A stretch of 64,000 bases of DNA from JADKIH01 sp043747595 (lineage in GTDB: Bacteria; Bacteroidota; Bacteroidia; AKYH767-A; 2013-40CM-41-45). The notes below the pieces were generated by a model. It saw nothing but the letters and a program-made list of their open reading frames with translations, did no database searches and had not been told where the DNA came from. The DNA is taken from the NCBI GenBank assembly GCA_043747595.1, contig JAYTOX010000082.1:1-64000 (forward strand), in the 5' to 3' direction. This document shows, piece by piece, positions 1-9,290 of the stretch; position 1 is the first letter of the stretch; every line of letters starts with the position of its first letter. A program made the translations under genes and the position numbers.

Positions 1-406
1 TAAAAATTCCAAGAGGAGAAATGAAATGGACTTGTTCAATTTAGGTAGCGATTTATTTTAAAAGAATTATTCACAAGAATATTGCAAACAGATTGGTCCA
101 GTGAAAATATCGGTAATCAATTTGCATAGTTTGCAATAGATTTGTGTTACGCATAAGAAAGTGTGTACGTTGAGGTCGGCGGAATCCCGCTGCGGCATGC
201 GTGAGGTGATTTACGGAAAGATTGACGCTAAAGAAATCGCCGAGCGGGGACTAATGTCTGAGGTGGGATTTTTAAATTTTATAAAAGATTGAATCTGGCG
301 TAACTTTTAAAGCAACGGGCGCTTCCAATAGCTATCGATTCCGATAACTATCGGAACGTCGAAGCTGTGGGAGTGACTAATCCGTCGCTAGCAGAAAATA
401 CAGCTG
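1..406. other. Intergenic region, no gene recognised
   Basis: No convincing reading frame is visible. Two stretches, about 170-260 and 310-400, are noticeably richer in G+C than their surroundings, and the second contains a perfect palindrome (339-356). It may be a decayed gene or a dispersed intergenic repeat; the sequence alone does not decide. Whatever lies upstream is outside the window. Confidence 0.5.
339..356. repeat. Palindromic element
   Basis: TTCCGATA and TATCGGAA form an 8-bp inverted repeat around a 2-nt centre. A related half-site (ATAGCTATCGA) lies just upstream, so the motif is partly duplicated. The lack of a T-tract argues against a terminator. It resembles short REP-like palindromes, but only one copy is seen here. 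Confidence 0.4.
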
Positions 407-1726
407 TTATTTAGAATAAAGCACACCAATACTTCTAACCGTATCTGCCGCAGTTATGTTATTTAAAATTGCAAAGGAAGTGCCTTGTAATAATTGAATA
501 TTAGTTCCTGAAAAACAATAGAGTATATCGTTTACTTCATCAAAACTAGCACCTGAAAAGTCTGTTGAGTTGACTAATATTACTGAATTTGTTGGGATGT
601 CATACTTATAAATTCCATTTGAGGTAAGCAATAAAGTAGTGCTTGTGTTGATTGAGTAAGCATTATTCAATTTTGTTGATGGAATATCTTTCAAAAGCTG
701 AACAGTATTTCCAAGTGTCAAATACTTATAAACCATAGTATGGCCATTTTTATTTCCAAAAACGAGAACTTCTGTTTCACTGATGGCTTTAAAAGCGAGT
801 GGTTCAAAATCAATCAATAATTCTTGTCGCGCAACACCGCTCGGATAAAAGAAAACGGCAATTTTGGGACTGCCATTTTTTAAAATGTAGGCATACAGGT
901 AGTTTCCGTTTACATACGAAAAGATAGGCCGAAAATATAAATTTTCACCGGTTCCATTTTCGAGACGACCTAACTGATTGTATGAAAGAATATTTCCGTC
1001 GTTTCTACAGAGCCGAATCAGATTTTTATACTGAGCGACCGATGTAAAGGAATCGGCATTAATTGCCAAAGGGGAAAGAGCAAATTGGTCAACATAGTTA
1101 CTTGAACTAATTGCCTCAATCTTTTCTTTTCCACACATATAAATCAGTTTATAACGACTATCAATTTTGAGATCTAGAAATGTTTGACTGAATGAATTGA
1201 TATATGATAGTGTTAAGTTATTCAATTCACTGAGTTGAGGATTAGTGATTTGTCCGGTTACCAGCAAGATTTTTTTAGTTGTCCTAGGTATTTCGTTAAT
1301 GAAAATCGGTTGATAAAAATTGGACACTTCATTTTCAGCCTGGACGGTGATGTTTAGTAAATAATTCCCGGTGCTTGCGTAATCATTTTCAAGTACATAA
1401 TCTGTTTCGAAAGAATGTGGGTCAGTGGATTGAAGTGTTAGTTCAACTGCGGGAGCAATTGGTGTAAAATTGTTGTCAGTTAACTGGATAACAGCTTTTT
1501 GAATTGGGTAATCAGAACTTATAGATCCACTTACATAAATGGTGTCAGAGAAGTTTGCAATTAAGTTAGCAGCAGGAGTTAAAAACACTGTTTTTACAAG
1601 CGGGTGAATTTCTTTTTTGCACGCCGTAACGAAAAAGACAGCAACGAAAACTGCGATGAAATTGACACTACTTTTTTTAAATAAATTAACGAAAAAAACT
1701 ACTTTTTTCAGAGAGATTTTGTACAT
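407..1726 (-). CDS. Hypothetical lipoprotein with probable beta-propeller-like body
   Basis: 439 residues. The N-terminus is a basic stretch, a hydrophobic segment (about 22-34) and a lipobox-like VTAC near residue 36 followed by KKE, so it is probably a lipidated envelope protein. Residues 40-150 look like an Ig-like or cadherin-like beta domain. The rest has repeated short beta-strand blocks (for example YMCGKEKIEAIS, LLLTSNGIYKYD), suggesting a propeller-type fold. I recognise no catalytic motif or named family. It is a single-gene unit with a good -7 box immediately upstream. The function is unknown. Confidence 0.75.
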   Translation of the reverse strand: MYKISLKKVVFFVNLFKKSSVNFIAVFVAVFFVTACKKEIHPLVKTVFLTPAANLIANFSDTIYVSGSISSDYPIQKAVIQLTDNNFTPIAPAVELTLQSTDPHSFETDYVLENDYASTGNYLLNITVQAENEVSNFYQPIFINEIPRTTKKILLVTGQITNPQLSELNNLTLSYINSFSQTFLDLKIDSRYKLIYMCGKEKIEAISSSNYVDQFALSPLAINADSFTSVAQYKNLIRLCRNDGNILSYNQLGRLENGTGENLYFRPIFSYVNGNYLYAYILKNGSPKIAVFFYPSGVARQELLIDFEPLAFKAISETEVLVFGNKNGHTMVYKYLTLGNTVQLLKDIPSTKLNNAYSINTSTTLLLTSNGIYKYDIPTNSVILVNSTDFSGASFDEVNDILYCFSGTNIQLLQGTSFAILNNITAADTVRSIGVLYSK

Positions 1727-1742
1727 TTAAATCTGCTTTTTC

Positions 1743-1750
1743 CAAAGGTA
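1743..1750 (-). promoter_or_regulatory. -7 promoter box for the lipoprotein gene
   Basis: On the minus strand this reads TACCTTTG, an exact match to the Bacteroidota -7 consensus TAnnTTTG, 16 nt before the ATG at 1726. A TTTG further upstream is only 13 nt away, shorter than the usual -33 spacing. Confidence 0.5.
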
Positions 1751-1857
1751 TTAAAGTTATTAACAAAGTCGGGCGTGGCCGTCACTTTTAAGTAGCTTCG
1801 CATCCCTTTCTCCAATTTTTTTAGATCAAATTCACCAATACTGCATCCCTACCGAAT

Positions 1858-3396
1858 ATGTCAGAACAAGGCCAAACAAATTACAATCCTTCGTTAACAA
1901 AAAAGAGAATAGCTAATAAGTCTACGCTCGATACTTTTCAGGCCCAGAATGCGGGTAAATTGCCGCCACAAGCAATTGATTTGGAAGAAGCATGTCTTGG
2001 TGCGTTAATGCTGGAGAAAGATGCATTAACCAAAGTGATCGACATCTTACATCCCGATTCTTTTTACAAAGATACACACCGAATTATCTTTCAAGCCATC
2101 AGACGATTGTTCGAAAAGTCGGAGCCGATAGATATTTTAACAGTAACCAACGAATTAAAACAAAGTGGAGAGTTAGATATAGTTGGTGGTCCTTTTGCAA
2201 TTACTCAGTTAACAAATCGTGTTGCCTCGGCAGCAAACATTGAATTCCATTCACGTATTGTACTTCAAAAACATATTCAACGAGAGCTAATACGCATTTC
2301 GTCAGAAACAATTAAAGATGCTTATGAAGATACAACGGATGTTTTTTCACTCTTAGATCAGGCGGAAAAAAGTTTGTACGAAGTAGCGCAAGGAAATATT
2401 CGCAGAAACTATGTTGAGATGAGTACGATGGTTTCTGATGCATACAAAAAAATTGAAGAAGCTGCCAAATTAAGTACAGGTATTACAGGAGTACCGAGTG
2501 GCTTTACCGATTTAGATCGAATAACATCGGGATGGCAACAGTCGGATCTTATTATTGTTGCTGCTCGTCCTGGTATGGGTAAAACGGCATTCGTGCTATC
2601 ATTGGCATTGAATGCGGCGATCAAAGGAAAAAAACCGATTGCAATTTTCTCGTTAGAAATGTCGTCGGTGCAGTTAGTACAACGAATGATTTCTTCTGAA
2701 ACCGGAATTCCATCCGACAAATTACGGAAAGGATCGTTAGATACAGTAGAGTGGCAGAAGTTAAGTTCAATGACAGGCGATTTATCATTGGCACCAATTT
2801 ATATTGACGATACACCTTCACTATCTGTTTTTGATCTTCGCTCTAAATGTCGTCGATTGAAATCGATGTACGATATCGATTTGATTATCATCGATTATTT
2901 ACAACTGATGAGAGCCGATACAGATGGGCGAGGCGGAAATAGAGAGCAAGAGATCAGCACAATTTCTCGATCGTTGAAAGCATTGGCAAAAGAGTTAAAT
3001 GTTCCTGTAATAGCGTTGTCCCAGTTAAGTAGAGCGGTAGAGTCGCGCGGTGGTTCAAAACGTCCGTTATTAAGTGATCTCCGTGAATCGGGAGCCATAG
3101 AGCAGGATGCAGATATGGTAACATTTATTTACCGTCCGGAATACTACAATTTAGATTTTGATGAAGACAATAACCCGACAAAAGGAGTAGCAGAAATTAT
3201 TATTGCCAAGCATAGAAATGGTGCTTTGGATACCATTAAATTAAAATTCATTGGTCACCTCGCCAAGTTCACCGACCTCACAGGCAGTGAAGGAGATTTT
3301 GACGGGTCTTCATCCGGAAGTATCGCCGAGTATCCTAACAACCGATTAATTGTTGGTTCTCGGATGAACGACATGAAAGAAGACACTCCATTTTAA
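1858..3396 (+). CDS. dnaB: Replicative DNA helicase DnaB
   Basis: 512 residues, the usual DnaB length. It is the hexameric 5'-3' helicase that unwinds DNA at the replication fork and recruits primase. The N-terminal all-alpha domain spans about 35-140 (PPQAIDLEEACLGALM opening), followed by a linker and the RecA-like domain. Walker A is ARPGMGKTAF near residue 235, Walker B is LIIIDYLQLM near 343, and the LSQLSRAVESR segment and DLRESGAIEQDAD follow. There is no intein. A weak -7-like TAGCTTCG lies at 1793-1800. The gene converges on the ABC exporter gene with only 13 nt between stops. Confidence 0.97.
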   Translation: MSEQGQTNYNPSLTKKRIANKSTLDTFQAQNAGKLPPQAIDLEEACLGALMLEKDALTKVIDILHPDSFYKDTHRIIFQAIRRLFEKSEPIDILTVTNELKQSGELDIVGGPFAITQLTNRVASAANIEFHSRIVLQKHIQRELIRISSETIKDAYEDTTDVFSLLDQAEKSLYEVAQGNIRRNYVEMSTMVSDAYKKIEEAAKLSTGITGVPSGFTDLDRITSGWQQSDLIIVAARPGMGKTAFVLSLALNAAIKGKKPIAIFSLEMSSVQLVQRMISSETGIPSDKLRKGSLDTVEWQKLSSMTGDLSLAPIYIDDTPSLSVFDLRSKCRRLKSMYDIDLIIIDYLQLMRADTDGRGGNREQEISTISRSLKALAKELNVPVIALSQLSRAVESRGGSKRPLLSDLRESGAIEQDADMVTFIYRPEYYNLDFDEDNNPTKGVAEIIIAKHRNGALDTIKLKFIGHLAKFTDLTGSEGDFDGSSSGSIAEYPNNRLIVGSRMNDMKEDTPF

Positions 3397-3409
3397 TTTA
3401 CCAGCTCGT

Positions 3410-5197
3410 TTAATTTATTTGTTCTTCTAGCATCTGTTTGTTGAATAGGGTAGCATACGCGCCACCCAATTCTATAAGCGATTGGTGATTTCCTCTTTCA
3501 ACAATTTTTCCTTTATCGAGAAAAATAATTTCGTCGGCATGTTTTACACTTGAAATTCGATGAGAAATAATAATCGATGTTTTATCTTTCATTACATTTT
3601 GTAAATGATCAAGAATTACTCTTTCTGTATTGGTATCGACGGCACTTAAGCAGTCGTCGAAAATAAGGATTTTAGGTTTTTTAATAATTGCTCTGGCAAT
3701 CGACACTCGTTGTTTTTGTCCGCCGGAAAGTGTAACTCCTCTTTCACCAATTCTCGTTTGAAATTTATTGGGAAATTCGTTGATGTTATCATATATCGCA
3801 GATTGTTTAGCTGCGGTAAAAACCATTTCGTTTAATTCGGATTCAGGTAATTCAGAATCGATTCCAAAGGCGATATTGTTAGCTATAGTGTCGCTAAAAA
3901 GAAAAACCTCTTGCGGAACGTAGCCTATTTGATTTCTTAAAGATGGAAGTGAGATATGTTGAATATTTGATTGATCGAAAAAGATATCGCCTTGCGTTGC
4001 GTCATACATACGCACCAATAAATTTGCGATAGTAGATTTTCCAGAACCGGTTTTTCCAAGAATGGCTAATGATTTACCGGGAGCAACAGAAAAGGAAATA
4101 TTTTCCAGTGCTTTTGTTCCAGAATCGGGGTAAACAAAACTTACACGATCAAATTGTATTTTGCCATGCAATTCTTGGATATCATTGGAAGGCGATAATA
4201 CTTCAGGTTCTAAGTGCAAGAATTCGTTGATACGTTCTTGTGAAGCAGCAGCACGTTGAACAAGTGAGGTTACCCAGCCTAAGGAAGCGACAGGCCACGT
4301 AAGCATATTTACGTAGATGATAAACTCTGCAATATTTCCGGTAGTGGCTCTTCCTGCAATAACTTCTTTTCCGCCTATGTAAACAGTAAGCAGCGTACTT
4401 AGACCTACCAATAAAAGCATGAAAGGAAAAAAGAGCGAGTTGATACGAACAAGACTCATATTTTTTTGCAAATACACTTCGCTTTCCTTTGAAAATTCTT
4501 GAGTTGCAGAATCTTCTTTTACAAAAGATTTTAATATTCTTATTCCGCTGAAAGTTTCTTGAACAAATGTGCTTAAACGGCTTTGTTGTTTTTGCACTTC
4601 TTCGCTTTTTTTATTCATCAAATCGCTTACATAATAAATGGAGATTGATAAAAAGGGGAGAGGGAGCAGCACATAGATTGTCAACTTGACATTTACATAT
4701 AGCATACTTACAGTAATCAAAACAAAAAGAACTATTAAGTTAATCGTGTACATTATAGCAGGACCAATGTACATGCGCACTCGACTTACATCTTCGCTTA
4801 TTCGATTCATTAAATCGCCGGTGTTGTTGCGACGGTAGAAGGCAAGACTTAGTTTCTGATACTGGATATAAATTTCATTTTTCAGATCGAACTCTATTCT
4901 TCTTGACATTACAATAATTGTTTGACGCATAAGAAACATCAAGACGCCACGAAGCAGTGCAACAGCGATGATTAAAAAAAGGAAAAGCATTACCTGATGC
5001 TTAATGGCAGCGATAACTTCCGGCGATTGTGAATTGGGAGCGGTTTTCATTGTAGCCACTACCGCATCGAGCGATTTCCGCACGACTTGAGCTGGATAAA
5101 TAGCACCGAAATTTTGAGCTATTACGAAGATGGCTCCTAGTACAAGATGCCATTTATATTTCAGAAAATACTTATTTATATGCTTTAAAGCTTTCAT
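3410..5197 (-). CDS. ABC exporter, fused membrane and ATPase domains (MsbA-like)
   Basis: 595 residues from the chosen start at 5197 (MKALKHINKYF). The frame stays open to 5269, but that extension covers the divergent leucine dehydrogenase promoter and does not resemble the family. The six-helix exporter domain spans about 15-310. The nucleotide-binding domain has Walker A GKTGSGKST, a Q-loop near YVPQEVFLF, signature LSGGQKQR, Walker B ILIFDDCLSAVD and switch His in ISHRIS. It would work as a homodimer in the inner membrane, exporting a lipid or hydrophobic compound. The substrate cannot be read from sequence; lipid A flipping is only the family prototype. Confidence 0.9.
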   Translation of the reverse strand: MKALKHINKYFLKYKWHLVLGAIFVIAQNFGAIYPAQVVRKSLDAVVATMKTAPNSQSPEVIAAIKHQVMLFLFLIIAVALLRGVLMFLMRQTIIVMSRRIEFDLKNEIYIQYQKLSLAFYRRNNTGDLMNRISEDVSRVRMYIGPAIMYTINLIVLFVLITVSMLYVNVKLTIYVLLPLPFLSISIYYVSDLMNKKSEEVQKQQSRLSTFVQETFSGIRILKSFVKEDSATQEFSKESEVYLQKNMSLVRINSLFFPFMLLLVGLSTLLTVYIGGKEVIAGRATTGNIAEFIIYVNMLTWPVASLGWVTSLVQRAAASQERINEFLHLEPEVLSPSNDIQELHGKIQFDRVSFVYPDSGTKALENISFSVAPGKSLAILGKTGSGKSTIANLLVRMYDATQGDIFFDQSNIQHISLPSLRNQIGYVPQEVFLFSDTIANNIAFGIDSELPESELNEMVFTAAKQSAIYDNINEFPNKFQTRIGERGVTLSGGQKQRVSIARAIIKKPKILIFDDCLSAVDTNTERVILDHLQNVMKDKTSIIISHRISSVKHADEIIFLDKGKIVERGNHQSLIELGGAYATLFNKQMLEEQIN

Positions 5198-5219
5198 AAT
5201 CAGTGTTAAAAACCCTTGT

Positions 5220-5249
5220 TTGCTGCCTTGGAAAATTACCCTACCTTTG
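5220..5249 (+). promoter_or_regulatory. Promoter of the leucine dehydrogenase gene
   Basis: TTG at 5220-5222 (within TTTG), a 19-nt spacer, then TACCTTTG at 5242-5249. This matches the Bacteroidota sigma-A-like consensus in both boxes and spacing. Transcription would start near 5256, about 30 nt before the ATG at 5288. Confidence 0.7.
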
Positions 5250-5287
5250 ACGCGCGAAAAACGCATCAATAATAATCAAGCTATCCT

Positions 5288-6382
5288 ATGATTGAAGTAA
5301 AAGATGTTAAAGAGGCCAAAAATGCGAGCGACTTTGTATTTGGGAATTCTTCTTTTGCAGACCACGAACAGATCATTTATTGTCACGATAAAGGTACCGG
5401 TTTAAAAGCAATAATTGCAATTCACGATACAACTTTAGGACCTGCATTAGGCGGAACCAGAATGTGGAACTATCGTTCTGAGGCAGAAGCGTTGAACGAT
5501 GTACTTCGTTTGTCTCGAGGAATGACCTATAAGGCTGCGATTTCAGGTTTGAAACTTGGCGGTGGAAAGGCAGTTATATTCGGCGATTCAAAGTTGGATA
5601 AAACCGAGGCCATGTTTGTGAAGTATGGCGAATTTATAGAGCGGTTAAACGGAAAATATATCACTGCAGAAGATGTTGGAACTACAACATCCGATATGGT
5701 GAATGTTCGTAAAGCTACAAAGCACGTAACAGGCTTGCCCGAAAGTATGGGCGGTGGAGGAGATCCTTCTCCGGTTACAGCCTATGGAGTATTTATGGGT
5801 ATGAAAGCAGCAGCGAAGCAGCGTTATGGAAGCGATGACTTAAATGGTAAGCGTATCGCCATTCAAGGTGTTGGTCACGTTGGAGAAAATCTTGTTCGGT
5901 TAGTATCTGAGCAAGGCGCTAAAGTATTTATTACCGATATTAATCAAGATCATTTAAAAGCTATTTCAGATAAATACAAAGCGGAAATTGTATCGCTCGA
6001 AGGGATTTACGATTTAGAGATGGATATTTATGCTCCTTGTGCACTTGGCGCTACCTTAAATACAGAGAATATTAATCGGTTAAAATGTTCTGTTATTTCC
6101 GGAGCAGCAAATAATCAATTAGCAGACGAGAATATTCATGGGCCAATGTTAGCTCAAAAGGGAATTTTGTATGCGCCTGATTTTTTAATTAATGCAGGCG
6201 GGTTAATAAATGTTTATTCGGAATTGAATGGTTACGATCGTAAAGTAGCTCTTCAACACACAGAAAATATTTACAGTACTACGTTAGAAATATTTAAGAA
6301 AGCTTCAGAAGAAAACATTACAACTTTAGCTGCCGCAAAAAAAATCGCTGAAGAGCGTATCGATAAAGCGCGTAAAAAATAA
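5288..6382 (+). CDS. ldh: Leucine dehydrogenase (Glu/Leu/Phe/Val dehydrogenase family)
   Basis: 364 residues, the size of leucine dehydrogenase rather than the roughly 450-residue glutamate enzyme. It catalyses reversible NAD-dependent oxidative deamination of branched-chain amino acids. The N-terminal substrate domain has GGTRMW near residue 55 and the lysine-bearing LKLGGGKAV near 93. The Rossmann motif is GVGHVGENL near 196, and the acidic residue after the second strand (FITDIN) favours NAD over NADP. The C-terminal NAGGLINVYSELNGY is typical. It has its own promoter and a strong terminator, so it is monocistronic. Exact specificity among Leu, Val and Phe is inferred. Confidence 0.9.
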   Translation: MIEVKDVKEAKNASDFVFGNSSFADHEQIIYCHDKGTGLKAIIAIHDTTLGPALGGTRMWNYRSEAEALNDVLRLSRGMTYKAAISGLKLGGGKAVIFGDSKLDKTEAMFVKYGEFIERLNGKYITAEDVGTTTSDMVNVRKATKHVTGLPESMGGGGDPSPVTAYGVFMGMKAAAKQRYGSDDLNGKRIAIQGVGHVGENLVRLVSEQGAKVFITDINQDHLKAISDKYKAEIVSLEGIYDLEMDIYAPCALGATLNTENINRLKCSVISGAANNQLADENIHGPMLAQKGILYAPDFLINAGGLINVYSELNGYDRKVALQHTENIYSTTLEIFKKASEENITTLAAAKKIAEERIDKARKK

Positions 6383-6396
6383 TAGTGATGAATTTT

Positions 6397-6460
6397 CAAT
6401 CGATTATTTTCGATTGAGTAAAATCAAGGACAAGAGTTGGATAGACTCTTGTCTTATTTT
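6397..6460 (+). terminator. Terminator region after leucine dehydrogenase
   Basis: There are two successive hairpins. The first is CAATCGA/TCGATTG (6397-6416). The second is stronger: GACAAGAGT (6429-6437) pairs with ACTCTTGTC (6445-6453) around a 7-nt loop, followed by TTATTTT. The second has the form of an intrinsic terminator and separates this gene from nusB. Confidence 0.75.
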
Positions 6461-6481
6461 AGCCAAGAAGTAAATTATTAA

Positions 6482-7414
6482 ATGTTAAGTCGTCGTCAAT
6501 TAAGAATAAAAGTTCTTCAGGCATTGTATGCCTTCTTTCAATCTGATAAAAGTGATCTTGCTATTGCAGAGCGAGAAATGATCAGAAGCATTGAAAAGGT
6601 ATATGAAATGTATATTTATTTGCTCTTGTTTTTAAAAGAGCTGGCTTATTCTGATCAGAATGATGCCGATGATTTGCATCGTAAATTTTTTCCCAGTCAA
6701 TCTGAATTAGGAGCTAAACATCGTCTATTTAATCTTCGTTTTATTCTTGAAATGGAAAAAGATCCGGACTTCGTAAGGCAATTAGATCGTACTAAAATGA
6801 GCTGGCAGAAAGAACAGGATCTTATTCGTAAAGTTTTCTTGGAAATAAAAAAGTCGGATGATTATCGTTCATTTTTGGAAAATGATGATGCATCTGAAAA
6901 AGATTTTCTTAGTACAATTTTGAAAAAATTTATAGAAAAGTCTGAAGCGATTCAATTTCATATTGAAGAAGAAAACATTTTTTGGAACGAGGATTTTGAT
7001 TTTGTAATGCATATTATAGGTCGTACGATGAAAAATTTCTACGACAACGATAAATTTGAGTTAATGCCTCTTTACAAGGATGAAGAAGACGATAAAGAAT
7101 TTGCTCGGCAGCTTTTTAAACAGACTATCATCAACAATACTGAATTTGAAAATGCAATAAGTGAACGAACGAAGAACTGGGAAGTAGATCGTATTGCATT
7201 GATGGATATTCTTATTTTAAAAATGGCATTGACAGAACTTGTTACGTTTCCCAATATTCCTGTGAAAGTTTCGATTAATGAATTTATCGATATCTCGAAA
7301 GATTATTCAACACCTAAGAGCAAGCAATTTGTAAATGGAGTATTGGATAAACTGGCTCTTGATTTTAAAGAGCAAGGAAAGATTAACAAAACCGGTCGAG
7401 GTTTGTTAGGATAA
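6482..7414 (+). CDS. nusB: Transcription antitermination factor NusB (long Bacteroidota form)
   Basis: 310 residues, about twice the E. coli protein, as is normal in this phylum. It starts with SRRQLRIKVLQALYAF, the NusB opening helix, has a long inserted helical segment, and ends with the conserved NusB C-terminal helices (WEVDRIALMDILILKMALTE, then PVKVSINEFIDISKDYSTPK and FVNGVLDKLA). NusB with NusE binds boxA RNA during rRNA transcription. It leads a tight run with the DUF1573 lipoprotein and yajC. Confidence 0.92.
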   Translation: MLSRRQLRIKVLQALYAFFQSDKSDLAIAEREMIRSIEKVYEMYIYLLLFLKELAYSDQNDADDLHRKFFPSQSELGAKHRLFNLRFILEMEKDPDFVRQLDRTKMSWQKEQDLIRKVFLEIKKSDDYRSFLENDDASEKDFLSTILKKFIEKSEAIQFHIEEENIFWNEDFDFVMHIIGRTMKNFYDNDKFELMPLYKDEEDDKEFARQLFKQTIINNTEFENAISERTKNWEVDRIALMDILILKMALTELVTFPNIPVKVSINEFIDISKDYSTPKSKQFVNGVLDKLALDFKEQGKINKTGRGLLG

Positions 7415-7437
7415 TTGAACTTATAATAATAATAAAC

Positions 7438-7911
7438 ATGAATCTTAACTTAAAATACTGTTGTTTCCTTTTGGCGGGAGTATTGTTTTTTGCTTCTTGT
7501 AAAAATAATAAATCAAACGATTTGCCTGACAATGCCATCAATCCGGATGTAATGAATAATCCTGCAACGGCTTCATCGGGTAGTCAAAAAGATAATGTTC
7601 CGGTTTATAAATTTCTAACCGACGAGCACGATTTCGGTACCATTGCAGAGGGTGAAAAAGTTTCTTTTGCGTTCCAATTTACAAACGTTGGAAAGGGCGA
7701 CCTTTTGATACGTAGTGCGAATGGAAGTTGTGGATGTACCGTTCCTGAATTCCCAAAAGGATTAATTAAGCCGGGAGAAAGCGGTCGTATTAATGTTACT
7801 TTTAATAGCGAAGGTAAATCGGGGGAACAAAGAAAAACAGTTACACTCATTGCGAATACAATTCCCGCAAATTATGTTCTTACAATAAAAGGAAATGTAA
7901 TCAAACAATAA
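7438..7911 (+). CDS. DUF1573 lipoprotein
   Basis: 157 residues. The signal peptide ends in a lipobox (FFASC, Cys at 21), so it is a lipoprotein. Residues about 50-155 form one DUF1573 Ig-like domain, recognised by HDFGTIAEGEKVSFAFQFTN, the SCGCTVPEFP block and GRINVTFNSEGKSG. Such domains are abundant in Bacteroidota envelopes, but no biochemical role is established. It starts 23 nt after nusB and ends 25 nt before yajC, so it is probably cotranscribed. Confidence 0.9.
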   Translation: MNLNLKYCCFLLAGVLFFASCKNNKSNDLPDNAINPDVMNNPATASSGSQKDNVPVYKFLTDEHDFGTIAEGEKVSFAFQFTNVGKGDLLIRSANGSCGCTVPEFPKGLIKPGESGRINVTFNSEGKSGEQRKTVTLIANTIPANYVLTIKGNVIKQ

Positions 7912-7936
7912 TATTAATCTCCCAAATAGAAAAAAA

Positions 7937-8260
7937 ATGATCAACACAATTCTTTTACAACAACAAGGCGGTGGTGCCATGCAATTAGTTTTTTTAGTTG
8001 CTATTATTGTCGTGTTTTATTTCTTTATGATTCGTCCACAGGTAAAGAAACAAAAGTTAGAAAAAAACTTTCGTGAGTCGCTTGAAAAAGGAGCGAAGAT
8101 CGTAACGATTGGCGGTATTCATGGTCGAATTGTAGAGGTGAACGAGAAAACATTTTTAGTGGAGATCGATAGCAACGTGAAAGTTCGTTTGGAGAAATCG
8201 GCTGTTTCTGCCGATGCAACTCGTGGCTTAGAAGTTGCTGCTTTGCCTGCAAATAAGTGA
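7937..8260 (+). CDS. yajC: Preprotein translocase subunit YajC
   Basis: 107 residues, the family size. One N-terminal membrane helix (about 16-34) is followed by FYFFMIRPQVKKQK, the YajC signature, and a small cytoplasmic domain with GAKIVTIGGIHGRIVEV. YajC associates with SecDF-YidC at the inner membrane and supports Sec export. No secD or secF gene is in the window. The neighbours (DUF1573, YbbR, coaE) are the usual Bacteroidota setting. Confidence 0.95.
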   Translation: MINTILLQQQGGGAMQLVFLVAIIVVFYFFMIRPQVKKQKLEKNFRESLEKGAKIVTIGGIHGRIVEVNEKTFLVEIDSNVKVRLEKSAVSADATRGLEVAALPANK

Positions 8261-8297
8261 TAGAAAAAGCGTAATATTGGGGTAAAGAAAAATAACG

Positions 8298-9290
8298 GTG
8301 AAAGACGTTAACCCAAATTTACTGAATCCAAATCCGCAAACGAAATTGCGTTTCAACAGACGATTCTCTGTTGTTGTGATTTGTTTTGCCATATCAGCGT
8401 TGTTTTGGTTCCTTAAAGCTATGTCGCGCGATTATAGTTCTCGCATCGTAATTCCTGTTACATACAGCAATCTTCCCGGTAAAAAAGTTGTAGTGAACGA
8501 TTTACCAAAAGAAATTTCTGTTAACATTAAAACAACGGGATTCAAAATTATCTCGTTTGGCTTAAGAAGAAAGCAGAAAGAAATAAACATCGATGTGGCA
8601 ACAAAGATGAAATCGGTTGCGGTCTCTTCCGGATTATTAGCTTTTGCTACTAAAACTTTTATTGCAGATTTTAATGAGCAGCTTGGAAAAGAAGTGACAG
8701 TAACCGGATTTGACCCTGATTCGATTGTTTTTAATTTTAAAGATCGCGTTACGAAATCGATCCCAATTCATTTAGATCTTAAAGCAACTTACGAACGCCA
8801 ATTTGATACCACGTCAGCTCCGTTTTCTGTTCCTTCATATGTAGAGGTTTCTGGTCCGTCTTCCATCTTGCAAAATCTGAAATCAGTAAAAACTGAATTG
8901 ATTGAAATAGGTCCTTTGAAAACTACGTACAAAACAAAGGTGCGTTTAGTAAAAAATAATTTGTTGACGTACGATGTTTCCACCGTTGATGTAACCATTC
9001 CTGTTGAGAAATTTACAGAAGGTATTGTTGAAATACCGGTGAACCCAATTAATGTATCGAAGGGTTTTACCTTGAAAACATTTCCTGAAAGAGTGAAAAT
9101 ACGATATGTGACAGCATTGAGTAATTTTAATAAAGTTTCGCCTGCAATGTTTGATGCCATTGTAGATGCTACCGATTTAGAAAAATCGCATCCTGAAAAA
9201 ATGTCTGTTCAACTTATTATTCAGCCGGATTTTGTAAGGTCGGCAACCGTTGAACCGGAAAGAGTCGATTATATACTTAGAAAACAATGA
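8298..9290 (+). CDS. YbbR-like domain protein
   Basis: 330 residues from a GTG start (8298-8300). One membrane helix (about 30-47, VVVICFAISALFWFLKAM) is followed by an extracytoplasmic region with YbbR-like repeats (RIVIPVTYSNLP, FTEGIVEIPVNPINV). In Firmicutes the YbbR protein CdaR regulates the diadenylate cyclase CdaA; no cyclase is encoded here, so that role is not supported. The stop overlaps the coaE start by 4 nt, implying translational coupling. Confidence 0.85.
   Translation: MKDVNPNLLNPNPQTKLRFNRRFSVVVICFAISALFWFLKAMSRDYSSRIVIPVTYSNLPGKKVVVNDLPKEISVNIKTTGFKIISFGLRRKQKEINIDVATKMKSVAVSSGLLAFATKTFIADFNEQLGKEVTVTGFDPDSIVFNFKDRVTKSIPIHLDLKATYERQFDTTSAPFSVPSYVEVSGPSSILQNLKSVKTELIEIGPLKTTYKTKVRLVKNNLLTYDVSTVDVTIPVEKFTEGIVEIPVNPINVSKGFTLKTFPERVKIRYVTALSNFNKVSPAMFDAIVDATDLEKSHPEKMSVQLIIQPDFVRSATVEPERVDYILRKQ

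Noticed and set aside
5198..5269. 24-codon N-terminal extension of the ABC exporter
   Set aside because: It covers the divergent leucine dehydrogenase promoter and does not resemble the family.
8298..9290. YbbR protein as part of a cyclic-di-AMP system
   Set aside because: No diadenylate cyclase gene is adjacent; only the YbbR-like domain is supported.
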